A DNA stretch of 64,000 nucleotides from positions 17,989,484 to 18,053,483 of the forward strand of contig CM076951.1 in assembly GCA_039566865.1 (NCBI GenBank), written 5' to 3'. The notes under the pieces were generated by a model. The model did not search any database and was not told the DNA's origin. It saw nothing but the letters and a program-made list of their open reading frames with translations. Every line of letters begins with the position of its first letter. Position 1 is the stretch's first letter. The translations under genes and the position numbers were made by a program. Positions 1-11,393 of this stretch are shown in pieces. The DNA is from Aurelia coerulea. Taxonomy: Eukaryota; Cnidaria; Scyphozoa; Semaeostomeae; Ulmaridae.

Positions 1-56
1 GAGGAGGAACTCTCTCAGTAGCTAGGCTAATCGAGGAGAGAGCACCCCCTGTTTTT

Positions 57-1015
57 AAAGCGGCTTCTGTAAAATGCGGGTCCTCTGGTCCGATAAAATG
101 CGGGTCTGCGGGTCTCTTTGAATGTATGTCCCATGGCCACATACAAACGGCTGTTGTATGTGGCAAGGAGCCCTTTGTACAGAACGAAGCGATAGTCACC
201 AGTTTCTATGAGCCTTCCTGCTGTGACAGCAATTCATCACTGTTGCAATCCATCAAGCGAAACCCTTGCAATATAGATGGGATTGAATCATTTCTATGGA
301 TTGAATGGTGACGCAGATCGTCACAAAGGTCACAAAAAGAAAAATACATTGTGAAATCGTACCTGATAAATGAAAAGATCCTGAGTCACAGCTTGCAAAG
401 AATTTCAATCCCAAAGCAAATATGGGAGAACTTTGTACTTTGGAGGGGAGCCCTTCACATGGGGAAGTCCCTATGCATCGTTCGATACTTTCTACCATAG
501 AAATAGGAGGCACTTGCGTCTTTTTGTGATTTCAACATGAAAGTTTTCCAATTGTAAGTTTAGTTTCTTACGCTGTTTCTTATTTCCTATTGACTTTGTT
601 ATTTCTTGGTAATCATATTACAGTTTATAACACTGCTGCCAATATGTTCCTTGACATATGCAAAACGTCAGGTGGGAAGAAATCCCAGCCCAGGGGAACA
701 TGTACATGTTCTTTTCTCCGGAGCTTGTGCTTGACTAGATCGGTACATCGCTGTTATATCATATGAGTTCCTTGCTGAAGTTTGGCACCAACGGTACATC
801 CTTGCTAAAGGTAAAAAAAACCAGAACAAGCCCTATCTTCTGCGCAGTGCTGAATTGAACGGAAGCATTCGAGGATGAAAACAGGAAGTGGGCATATGCC
901 TCGCAAGACCCGTCAACCGCTGTAGCACGCCTCACACACCGAGACCCGCCACCAATCTTGGAGTGGGACCCGCATTTTATCGGACCTGTGGACCCGCATT
1001 TTACAGAAGCCGTTT
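57..1015. repeat. Foldback MITE with ~50-bp inverted arms
   Basis: The left arm (about 57-106) and right arm (about 967-1015) are inverted copies containing two spaced copies of a GCGGGTC-type motif and its complement. No coding capacity is convincing between them. No clear target-site duplication was found, so the outer ends are approximate. Confidence 0.6.
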
Positions 1016-1111
1016 CTAAAGATGACTAATGAACTTGGAAAGACTTCATTTCGACATTAAGTTAATTTCATAATCACTGGTGAATTTTAAATGGCTATAA
1101 AATTAGTACTT

Positions 1112-1501
1112 CTATGACTGGTAATTGTTCAGGTCAGGAGCTGGACCATCACAAGCACCACACTTACATGATGGCAAACAAATATCACAGCATGAATGTT
1201 TTGGAATGTTATCAGGTACTTTTGACTTTGGAAATAATTTCAATACAGCTTGCCTTCTACAAATCTCAGAATTTTTCGTGTAAAGTTTCATTTCTTTACT
1301 CACTTTCCCTGATGTGCATCTTGGGTACAAAGCTAACACTGCATGACTTTGTGCATTATCTCTAACAGCCCTTCCACTTTCCTGCAAATAATCATCAATA
1401 TCACCTGGGGGTCAAAAATGAATGATATGGTGCAGACCTTTACAGTCTACTCCCATGACAAATGCTGTTGTCGCAAATACAACTCTAACATTACCATGGA
1501 G
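1112..1501 (-). pseudogene. RecQ-like helicase C-terminal fragment
   Basis: Read on the minus strand from 1501 downward, the translation has RecQ motif V/VI features: VRVVFATTAF, MGVDCKGLHHI, then YLQESGRAVRDN (usually QESGRAGRD), followed by a zinc-type tail with CRR and CCDIC..C.C..C spacing. An in-frame stop occurs near 1420, where family members read a GPP-type loop, so this is a pseudogene or a decayed mobile helicase. Element A begins exactly upstream of the fragment (TSD 1493-1501). The rest of the gene should therefore lie to the right of 22732, where a short reading (ETKILKEIKDHIID) is compatible with a helicase but is out of frame by one base with this part. Confidence 0.55.
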
Positions 1502-2275
1502 AAGATAGGCACTAAATCCTTACTGGCTAAGGGCCTTGTCACGTGACACGCTCTAAAACCAATCAATGGAACGGAAAACTGACCGGGAAATTTGAAAAGT
1601 CAAATTTAGGCCGTTTTTGGACGATTTTACCACCCTTCACCAAAAAAAGATTGTACGGAAGGAAAATTAAGATAATCAAAAAATTTCTTCACAGACCTGT
1701 TCCCAATACTTGAATACATACCTGTTCACGGGGGCTAAGAATTATCTCAAAATTTGGAGAAATGCCAAAGTTTTGAATTTGACCTCACTGACCCCACTGT
1801 AGCATCTCGTAGCAGAAACCTCAGTAAACACAAAAACGTATTCATATGCGTCTGGATACTAACTTATTTGCTTCGAAAGACTTGTGTTATGTGTTTCAGC
1901 ATCTTCAAAAGTTAAAATGATTCCCAGAATTTAGGCAAACGGGCCTATATCCACAAACGAGCCCCCTATATGATCTCGAAACACCTTCAAAACTACTTCA
2001 AAACAGGCCTAAAACGGCCAGTATCCTACGGTCACTCACCTTCCTTCTTTCATGACGTCGAAACCAGTATGGATACTCGATGAACCACCATTTCGTCACA
2101 GCACAGTAATCTAATATCTCCTTTCTTGGTCAAATCTTTCTTTTTTGAGAACGAAGTGTTATTTGCGAAACTCTCTCTTTTTTGTACGCGTCAGACCGCC
2201 TCCAAGAGTCTAGGGTAAAGACGCAAAAATGGTCAGTGTTGGTTTTGCTTATCACGTCAGCATTTTTGCTTCGAG
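1502..2275 (+). repeat. Left terminal inverted repeat of element A
   Basis: Nearly identical, in reverse complement, to 21960-22731. Similarity is continuous from the terminal AAGATAGGC to a block around 2245-2262 (matching about 21975-21995), after which the two sides diverge. Confidence 0.9.
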
Positions 2276-2295
2276 ATTTGCCAAGATTGAGAATT

Positions 2296-2589
2296 GTTCG
2301 AAGTTTTTCGCTGTTTAAAATGTTTAATATAAATAAAACAGGACACGGGAGAGCAAAGATATGTTCCAATGCTAAACACGAAGAATGGTTTAGCTCTTCC
2401 GACTATTTGATTGATCTAGGTGCCAGGCTTGGCAGAGCCAATGTTTTTTCAAGAGCTTTCTCGATAAGAAACCCGAAGAGGCAAAGGAGTCACGAGTTCT
2501 GCATTCATTGCTTGATAAAGTGTCTCACGAAAAGGAGTTATACCTCAAAGCTGCCAGCAAACTATAAGAGTCTACCTTCTTATACAAAG
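2296..2589 (+). pseudogene. Possible 5' exon of the element A transposase gene, decayed
   Basis: One frame reads EEWFSSSDYLIDLGARLGRA. A second frame then takes over with a charged reading (KPEEAKESRVLHSLLDKV, then KELYLKAASKL) that runs into a stop just before a good donor (AAAG|GTAGGT at about 2589). The amino-acid composition and the switch of frame suggest the N-terminal exon of the downstream gene with one frameshift and one stop. This rests on composition and position only. Confidence 0.35.
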
Positions 2590-3027
2590 GTAGGTCGTTT
2601 GTGGTTTCCTCTATTTAAGATCGAATACTATCATATACACTTATTTTTTATAAGAAACTGCTTACAATAAACTCAGGTGAGATCGCCAAAAATTTAGAAA
2701 CTCAAGGATGGTTTCCTTTATTATCACTTGTTTCCTGTATCATATTACTCAATTGGAAAGGCTTCAAAACACCTTGTTTTAAAATTAAAAATCAGCACGC
2801 AGTACGTCACAGACAGGGACCTGAGCAAGCAACGTATGCCCTCTTGACCAAGACAAAAATGCAGGTAATAGGCTTTTGCACAAATTTGATTGTTATGGTA
2901 TTTTATTCAATCTATGTTACAAATTTTCAAATTCAAAGTATTGTATGAAGGTCGTTTCGTTGACTAGGCAGGAGTAGGACTTTGCAAAAAAATTTCATTT
3001 TCATTTAGGCCCTTCTTTATCTCACAG

Positions 3028-6000
3028 TTGCAAGCAATACTGGCAGGGTACATCGAAATATCTTCCAGTGACAGTGAAACATCACAGGCTGGCAGCATAT
3101 CAGTGGAAAGCTCCCAATACGACACTGCTGAGGTAAAGACAGAGGAGACTCCTGCCATAGAAGCTGAAGGCACAACTGAAGTAGAAACTGAGGAACAGAG
3201 GACAGAAGCCCGTTTTGAAGAGGTTACGATTGGGGGCATTGAGTATTGCCTAGTCCCGAAACCAATGGCAGGTTATGTGCCAACTGTGCAACCAACTATA
3301 CAATACATGGAGGGCATTGGTGCAGTCGAGGTTGGAAACAACTTTCTCTATGTACCTACGAACTTCCTTCCTCGTGTGGTAAAAAATTGTGGATGGCAAC
3401 ATTCATTTGCAAGAAGAAGTAGAATTGTGTCGGTCATATATGTGGTCAAAGTATGGACGTGACGAGATTCCACCTTTTGACCCCGATTCATTCCAAGATA
3501 TATGTGAAGCAGCAGGATCAAAAAAGCTGTTTACTGCTATCAAGTCTGCAATGTCCACAACTCGTCACTCATCAGAGAAACAGGAATCAAATGAAAAGAG
3601 ATGCGTTGCTGTGATTTACATGCTGATGTTTGGACAGTCACAAAGGGCAAATTGGTTCCAGAAAGTTATGTCGAGTCAAGTTGTAGCAAAAGGAATTAGT
3701 GATACTGGATTATCCCTTCTTAATAACAGTGGAATTGCAACTTCTAAGGCTACTCAAAGACGAGAGCGACAAAAATCAGCTGAAAGCCATGCCCAAATTG
3801 TTGAAGAATTTATCGCTGAAGCAGTTAGTCAGCAAGATTTACTTGTTCTCATGATAGATGACTTCACAAATATCCATACAAAGCGCAGGCCCAAAGATGA
3901 AGTCACATCAACTGCTCGTAGCATGGCTACAATTATTCTGAAGAGGTTTAAGAATGTCCCAGCCATTCCGGTACAGAATGGAAAGATCACCAGACATCCA
4001 CACGGCGTGGACAAGGATTTTTTAAAGGAAATCACAGTGAGTAGCTTAGATAAGCTTTCGAATCCATATGCTTCAACCATGCCAAACTGGATACGTGCTG
4101 CCTTCTTTGACCCAGAAATGGAAAGGAACAGAGTTGATGACCATGATTACCAGGTGCAGCAATCAGAGATACGATCAATGAGGAGTATGAAGGACTGTAG
4201 ACTGATCGATGAAATAGAGCTACCACTGAAAAGTTTTCAAAATTTCCTACAAGCAGCTAACCATGCAGTTAGCCAAGGTCTTGGTCAGTACCTTAATAGT
4301 TTCATTTGCCCTCAACCTGGTGACTGGCCAGCACAATTTTATATGAGGCAATTGACATACAATATCCCAGCTGATGCACCTTCCTGCATTGAAAACATTG
4401 TGCCATTCATTGGACCACTGCACATGCAGTTGAATGCAAGGGAGTGTGTGTGCCTTCTCAATATTGAGTTCTTTAAAAGAGCATACAAGTGGATCTTTGG
4501 GAAACATAAAGTACTTGCAACAAAGCCAAAGGCCTGGCGAATATCTTTGGTTGAAGAGGTGATTTATGGTGGCTGGACTTTGATTCGTGATCAGGTTTTG
4601 TTTGTATTTGCACAATGCAAAGACATTCAGTACCTGACACTCTTGAATCTTCTAGACAATTATCTCCCCTTAGTCCTGTCAATTTATTCTGTCATATTCA
4701 AATGGGGGAACACTGAGCAGTACAATGATGCAATGTTCAGATGCTGGGTAATGTTCCTGTGCTTCAAACGACACCACTACAACAAGGCCCCTCTTGTGTG
4801 GCTGAGTAACTTTTTGTTCTGGAAGAAGCAAGATCACCCTTTGTATCACACAATGATGCAATACCTCAATGCTTTTGATGAGTATCCTGTTGAGAACTTT
4901 CATTCCATACTCAGGGCTCAGAGTTGTGAAGATGACACTCCTGAACTGCTGTCCCAAAAGGCAAAAGCAGTGGATGGAAATAAAGTTAATGCAGCTAACT
5001 TCTCTTCAGTGTTTTTGACAGCCAAGAAGCATACATTCAGCAGGGCAAAGCTATCAGAACTAAAGCTTTGTGCAGCTAAATTCATTTGCAATACATTGGA
5101 TGAAATAAAGAACAATCCACAAAGTGCAATACAAGTACCCAGGCCTAGGGGAAAACAGAAAAACATGACCTATTGGAAATTGCCACAGCTGTATGGACAA
5201 GAGACTGTTATTGCTTCAAAAATCCTTCCTCTTGGGTTCCAGTTCATTGGTAATGAACCTGACCCAAAAAAGTTAGTACACATTATTTTTTATTTAGAAA
5301 CTGTGAGTCCAATTCTTAAAACTGTATGTAGAATCACAAGCACACTGCTACAGAAAAATTGAAATGACCAAGCAAATGGTTTAGCACAACATATAACAAT
5401 TAAAGGCAGTTCTCCCCTTTTTCATACTCAAATTCTTAAGAATTAAGCTTTGTAGAAAATGCAATGGACAGTGATTAGAGTTTTCCTCTGCGATGGATGA
5501 TATAATCTACTTTGCATCATTTCTGCAAAGAGAACCATTTTGGCTTATCATGAGGGGCTGTCTTTAATGACTAATGTTGGATTTAAGTCATTTCAGTAAC
5601 CTCATGTTTCTCATCTTACTGATGTAGGCAATGAATATTGGGATTCCATTTGGTGCCAAACATGTTCATGCTTGTTCATTAGAGTGTGGCCAGCCTGAAT
5701 CAGGGGTGGCGCTAGAAATCTTGTGACAGAGAGGCAGGGATGCTAAAATGACTATGAAATGCAATTTTTTAGATAACCCAGTATTTCTTTTGAAAGGGGG
5801 CTAAGTTCTGCTGACAGATGTAGCTCCTGGTCCTACCCTGGTGCCCATTCTGGCTTCAATTCCAATGAGATTTTATAAATGTAAGCTTTGAGCCTTGCAC
5901 AAACCCTTTAAATTGAATGACCAGAGATAAATGGCATGGTATATACAAAGAAAAACCTAGCTTTGACTTGCAAAAACATGACCAATAAAGTAGCATAGCT

Positions 6001-6575
6001 TTTAGCTTGCAGGTAAAATCAACTTGAAAGTGGCAGTGTACAGAATTGCAAATTTTTCAAGACCACATTTTCAAAGTATCAGTTTTAAAGTTTGAAGTTA
6101 ATGATTCCTTTCCATAATAAAATCTTGTGTACCTCTGCAGGGCCAGAATGGTAGGCTGAGGTATATAGATTTTATTACTCAAGAGACGTGTCCAATGGTT
6201 ACATGATTTTGCATCATTCCTAGGGCTTGTGACCTCACAGATTGCAAGAAACAGCTTCACAATGCAGAAATTCTTCATGGATGTGGACATTCATTCCATG
6301 CAACATGCATGCCTTCTGCACAGCGTATATGTATTATTTGCAAAGAAGGATTGATAGCGGCGGTAGAGTCACTTTCAGAAATAGCATCAGAGACCATCTG
6401 CAACTCTGGCTATGAAGAAAGGTCAGATGCTCCCCAAAATGAAGAAGGAGACGATGAAGTTGCTGATGATGATGACATTCCAACTGAAATGGAGCAAACT
6501 GAAGCAACCATTGCAGGTGCCCAGTTACAATTACAGAATGAAATTTCCAGTTGGGGAATCATCCCAGGCCCTTGA
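3028..6575 (+). pseudogene. RING-tailed transposase-like gene of element A (frame-shifted)
   Basis: Exon 1 runs from an acceptor (CTCACAG|T, exon from 3028) to a donor at 5272 and exon 2 from 6224 to the stop at 6573-6575. The joined codon across the intron is in phase. A run of six A at 3381-3386 needs one more base to join the acidic N-terminal part to the long downstream frame (3389-5271), so the copy is frame-shifted. The long part has conserved-looking blocks MIDDFTNIHT, PGDWPAQFYMRQ, FIGPLHMQLN, NAFDEYPVENFHSILRAQ. The spaced Asp, GPLH and Glu blocks recall a DDE-like nuclease (DUF6589-like), but I cannot confirm the fold. The C-terminus is a RING-type finger: CDLTDC, GCGHSFHATC, CIIC, followed by an acidic tail. 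Many similar multi-copy ORFs occur in cnidarian genomes. Likely the element's transposase with an E3-like tail; the biochemical role is inference. Confidence 0.65.
5272..6223 (+). other. Intron of the RING-tailed gene
   Basis: GT at 5272-5273 and AG at 6222-6223. The split codon AA|G gives Lys-Ala-Cys, so the reading frame passes cleanly from the transposase-like part into the first zinc ligand of the RING finger. No other gene seen inside. Confidence 0.7.
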
Positions 6576-9500
6576 ATGCCAGCAGAAACTTCATACAGCT
6601 TCATTCAATGAATTCAAACGAGTGCAGCTAATGGTAAAAGCGGTTTACCTTCAGACAGAAATTTCAAAGTTTAGCATTAAAAAAATTTTGAGTCAAATAT
6701 TTCAAAAGTCAATGATTTTGAACATATATTATCTAACCATTTGGGTCATCAATTGAAAATGTGCTAGTAGCCTAATGCTCAGTGCTCCAGTACATTTATT
6801 TACTGAAGTGATGAGTGTTGCAGGCTATATTCTGAAATTTTTGAGAGATAGGGAGTTTTTTATGTGTTGGCATATGAAGGGAATTCAAAGATCAAAATGT
6901 GAACATTTAAATTGATGACTCTCCTGAATACTACTAACGAACAGAAAGGCTCACCCAACAAGAATCCCTTGGTCACTCTTATTATGAAACCTTGTGGAAA
7001 CAAGAGACATTCACAATGAGAATCTTCTGTGAACTGTGAGCAATGAGAATGTTCCACTTGGTCATTCCAACTCAGTGCTCCAGAGAAACATTTTTTTCCT
7101 GGGTCACTCACTTTTGAAACCTAGAGAGTACATTTGAAACAGAACAAGGCTGTGGTCTCTCATTTTGTTTATAATCATGAAAAATATGCAGTAAGGCAGT
7201 GTGCATTTCTTTTCAATGCTGTAAATTTAAAACCATATGATGGAAACATTTTGTCAAATTATTACTTATTTTGAATTTTCTCATAAAATTGATCTTTTCA
7301 TTGATACAGTGATATACATACAGTATAGTTACAGGTAATTTTTCGGTCATGACATACAATTTAAAAGACACATACTGCAACCTCCCACCAAGCTAAACTT
7401 TGAAAATCGTCTCAAATATGAAGGTAAACTCCCTATTGCCACATGATGTGAGTGCTATCTTTAAATGGATTCACAGAAGACTATTGCGTGGCTATGGATT
7501 CACAGAAGACTATTGCGTAAGTTGCCACTTTTATCCTCTACTTCGATTCTTTTGCTAAATAAAGCAGTTTGTAAGCAATGGACGGACTTGAAATGTAGTT
7601 AATGTACTTGTTTTTGAATTTTGAATTGAATACAGATATTTCTTTTTGTAAGCAACTTTTCAGTCATGGAAGATTTTTTACTATCTTTAGATGATCTCTC
7701 AAACACTGAAAAAGAAACCAAATAAGCTTCTAAACTATAATGTTTGTAAACTTGTTTGTCTGTGACATCATTTGGTATTAGTGTGCCAAGAAATGCAAAC
7801 AAAATTAAATGGAAACAAGGGATGGTTATTGGGGTAGCCTCATGGGGGGTATATAGCATGTTGAAGGTACATATATAAGTCCCGGCCTTATGGGTGGGTT
7901 TTTGGGTGCAAATTCTCTAAACAAGGGATGACTCTCTACAAATGGGTTGTTTTGGCCAAAATTAGCAAAACATCATTGGCAATAGGTAGTTTTCTGCCAA
8001 AATTCCTCATAAAAGTGGGTACAAATGTAAACTTTGGTGATTAGAAGTGGGTAGCTTTCCAAAAACTGGGGGCCAAACCCTAATCCATACACAAGTCATG
8101 TATGCCCTTCCCCAGCAGGGCCAAATCCGGGGGGCTTGGGGTGGAGCCCCCCCCCAGAAGGCCACTTTTCAAAAATTTAACTCCACCTGTTGGATTTTTT
8201 TGTTACAGGCCCAAATTTAGAAGATTTTACTGGGAGAATGATGCAGATAACATGAATTTATTGACTTTTGAGGATAAATTTTGACATGAATTTTGAATCT
8301 GCAGCATTTTCCCTTCATTTCGTCAAATTTTGAAGGCTCCCACGTTAAAACTACAAAATAATTCCAAAATCTAGTCATTAAAGGAGCACATCAGTCCTTT
8401 GGTGTATATTTTAACATATGCTCCTAAAATTGGGGTTGTTGCTGTTGTTGTTGTTGAGTTTAGAGTGTCAGAAAGTTTTGGTTCTTTGCCCCCCAAAGAA
8501 TTAAGGCTGGTATCGGGCCAGTCTCCCAGGATAGTGTCTCTCTCTTTGTGTTTTCTGGCCAACATTTCAACTTTAAGAAGGAACCCGGGGGAGGGGCAAC
8601 TCGTCAAATCGTATCTAGGCTTTGTTGAAAGATCTTTGTTTAGAGCCAGTTGTTCCAAAAAGGTATACAGGATTGCAGGAAAACTACAGAAGAGCTTCAC
8701 CGTTAATATTTCAAAGCAATTATTTTCATTCATGGCTTGGAATTCATTAGCATGTTACCTGTTGTTACGGATTTTTGTATCACTCATTTGGAGACACATC
8801 ACCCAAACTGCGCCATGTTATGCAGCAAAAGAATATTTCCCACTTGAAGAAATCTAAATTTGTATAGTTTCTTTCAAAAAATATAGAACATGTTGTGGGC
8901 ATGTTGTAAACAACTAATGTGTAATTCAATTAATGTATTGACTCAATGACCTATATTAATTTAACTTTCATGGACATTTCTGTGGATTTCGAGGAACATT
9001 ACGCTGTGGAGAGCAGAAGAAGCACAGAAGACACAGAAGAGATACATGAATAACAAGAGAACAAGGCACTGCTTCATCTTCAGTCTACTTTTGTACCAAG
9101 GCATAATGAAATATTACTGGATTGTCACTGACACTGTTCAAGGAGAAAGCTGATAGTATTTTGGAACAGAAAGAAAGCGTCCTACTTTGAGGAGAAATGC
9201 GTCATTTTGATGGAGATCTTGGTATGCGTCGTTATTCTGACATCTTCTCTCCATTCTGAGTTATTTATTGTCTGAGATATCATATCAAAATGCATTCAAA
9301 AAGTTAGAACTCAAAGGAAGTACAGTGGAAATGATTTGAACTTGAATCTCAAAAAAGATAAAACTGAAAGGAGATAACTGTATAAAGCTAATGATGCAAA
9401 TTAAACTTTATAACGAGAGACGAGCGATGGTGGTGAAACATTGGGGATAATCGTGATGGAAAGTACAAGTACAGCTGTTGAAGGACTCTTTTATACCAAG

Positions 9501-11157
9501 TTTTAACCCACAGATGAGTAAACTTCGTTGGAACGTGTTGTAACTATCTATTTTGATAAAAGGAGGCAACAAAATTTTTTAAGCCATAGAACATGCTAAA
9601 TAATCTCTTGAGCATTTGTTCAATGGCATAAGACATTTTGTTGGGGTGTGGGTGTAGGGGTGTGATGGAGCCCACAATTTGCGTAGTTACTGCATGTTCC
9701 AAGATATTTCAACAGGAAGTAGCATTCTGTCATTATTTTCGTCTTCATGCACAACAAAACAAGTTCAGAAAAAGTTTTCCTTGTCTCAGAAAACAATGGT
9801 TCCTCCTTATTCAATACAATATAAGTTATAACGTATCAACTCGATGGGAACTCGATTGGAACTTAGTTCGAAACATGAACGCATAAGAACAACAGGAAAG
9901 AAAATTTCCATCAAAGGAAACATTGCATTTTCTAATTTTGTTCTGATCAAAAACGATTTAACGGTTTTTTCCTCTTTCTCCTAACTATAGTCTTAACACA
10001 AATTTGTAATGGTCGAATTATGAAAATATGAAATCAGAAAATATTATCTGCAGTATTGCTAGTCGATCAATCTGGAATTTCTTATTGGCATCTGTTAGAA
10101 AGAAAGGATGCCTTTTCCTCTGCAAACAATTTTTCTGCTTCCTTACAATACCCACAAGATATTCTAATGTTAAAACTATCAACCTTCACTACGAAGAAAC
10201 TCTTATGAGAAACCTGCAAAAAGAAGAAACTGCTTGCATACAACTTGCTCTGCTTTTTTTTAAATAGTGTACTCGATGTACATGAGAGAGTTTTGGTGGC
10301 TGTGTTGAGTATGCATGCCAGTGTTTCTTTTGTATTGATGACAGCTCATATTAAACCAAATTTAATGACCGTATTCCATCTAATGCAAACCCAGCTTCTT
10401 ATAAACAGTCCCTACCTTAAAAAGGAACAAAAGAGGCGCCTACCAATTAAAGACCCTCACTACGAGAATGTTTGGTAAATGGAAAATGAGCAAGGAAATA
10501 GAAGCAGGAAAATGTATTGTCTGATACTTTTTTGCCTAGGAATCGGAAGAAGATCCAGACAGTAGTGGTTTACCATCTTTATATGCACCCTTCAACATAA
10601 TCTATTTTGATAATCCTAACTGGGCATCTAATAGACGAAATACGGTGTTTTTACATCTAAAAATTTCCTCAAAGAAACTGATTTACCAACAATTTTAAAT
10701 GAAGAAAAATATGTGCAATTTGATCATACGACTGTTGTTTTTATTTAGATAAATAAAATCTCCACAACCATGGTATGTTACAATACAAATTGCACCGCTC
10801 ATTTTTCTTCCATTTTAATTGAAAATAGATATTCAACAATTCAAACTACCTTATTCGTAACTACCTACACAATTCGTAATTAAAGATTATCTCGACTGTT
10901 TCTTTTTTACTATTGTATTTTAATTTTGAAAATCTCATTGAGTAGAAATGCGATGTTTAGAGAACATTAATTGTAAAAACGAAGCATATGATGAGAGTTT
11001 CAATTTTAATTGTGTTTGATTCTATATTGGGCAAGGCAAGAATTCATTCAAGAAGTAGCAGCCCAGAAGAAATATTCCTTGGAAAAGGAAAATTGTAGTT
11101 AGGTCCAACAAAAAAAACCTGAATTTAGTTGGATATTTTTCCAAACTCAAATATTAA
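6576..11157. other. Interior of element A without recognisable genes
   Basis: No convincing coding exon was found. A 23-bp direct repeat (GGATTCACAGAAGACTATTG followed by CGT) occurs at about 7468-7490 and 7496-7518. At 7860-8170 there is a compositionally distinct block of short G-rich phrases (GTGGGT, GGGGGCTTGGGGTGG) that looks like a degenerate repeat. The rest is AT-rich, without clear inverted or tandem structure. Confidence 0.5.
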
Positions 11158-11340
11158 AGTGCTCCTGACATAAAATATGTTTTTAGCTATACTGGTCATT
11201 TAAGGTGTTGTGAAAACGAATAAGGCAAAATAAAAGTTTGAAAATGCACAGAAAAGTAGTAATTCGCCAAAGAAATATCTGCACTTCATGATGTTTTGCG
11301 GCTCCAGAGCAAACGCGGCCAATTGCCTCGTTTCCATGTT

Positions 11341-11358
11341 GTGACGTAAAGCGCAGGA
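11341..11358 (+). promoter_or_regulatory. Shared 18-bp promoter motif of element B, left copy
   Basis: GTGACGTAAAGCGCAGGA lies about 40-50 bp upstream of the transposase ATG at 11394. The same 18 bp lies on the minus strand at 20453-20436, upstream of the second gene. It contains a TGACGT core like a CRE/ATF site. Mirror placement upstream of both starts suggests a common promoter element; it could also bind the transposase. Confidence 0.6.
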
Positions 11359-11393
11359 GAAGGAAAGGTTAGTTGGGAAGTAATACTACCGAG

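Noticed and set aside
2182..2400. Open frame starting within the left TIR of element A
   Set aside because: The first third overlaps the TIR and has no counterpart on the right side; only the later part resembles an exon, and it is listed as a decayed one.
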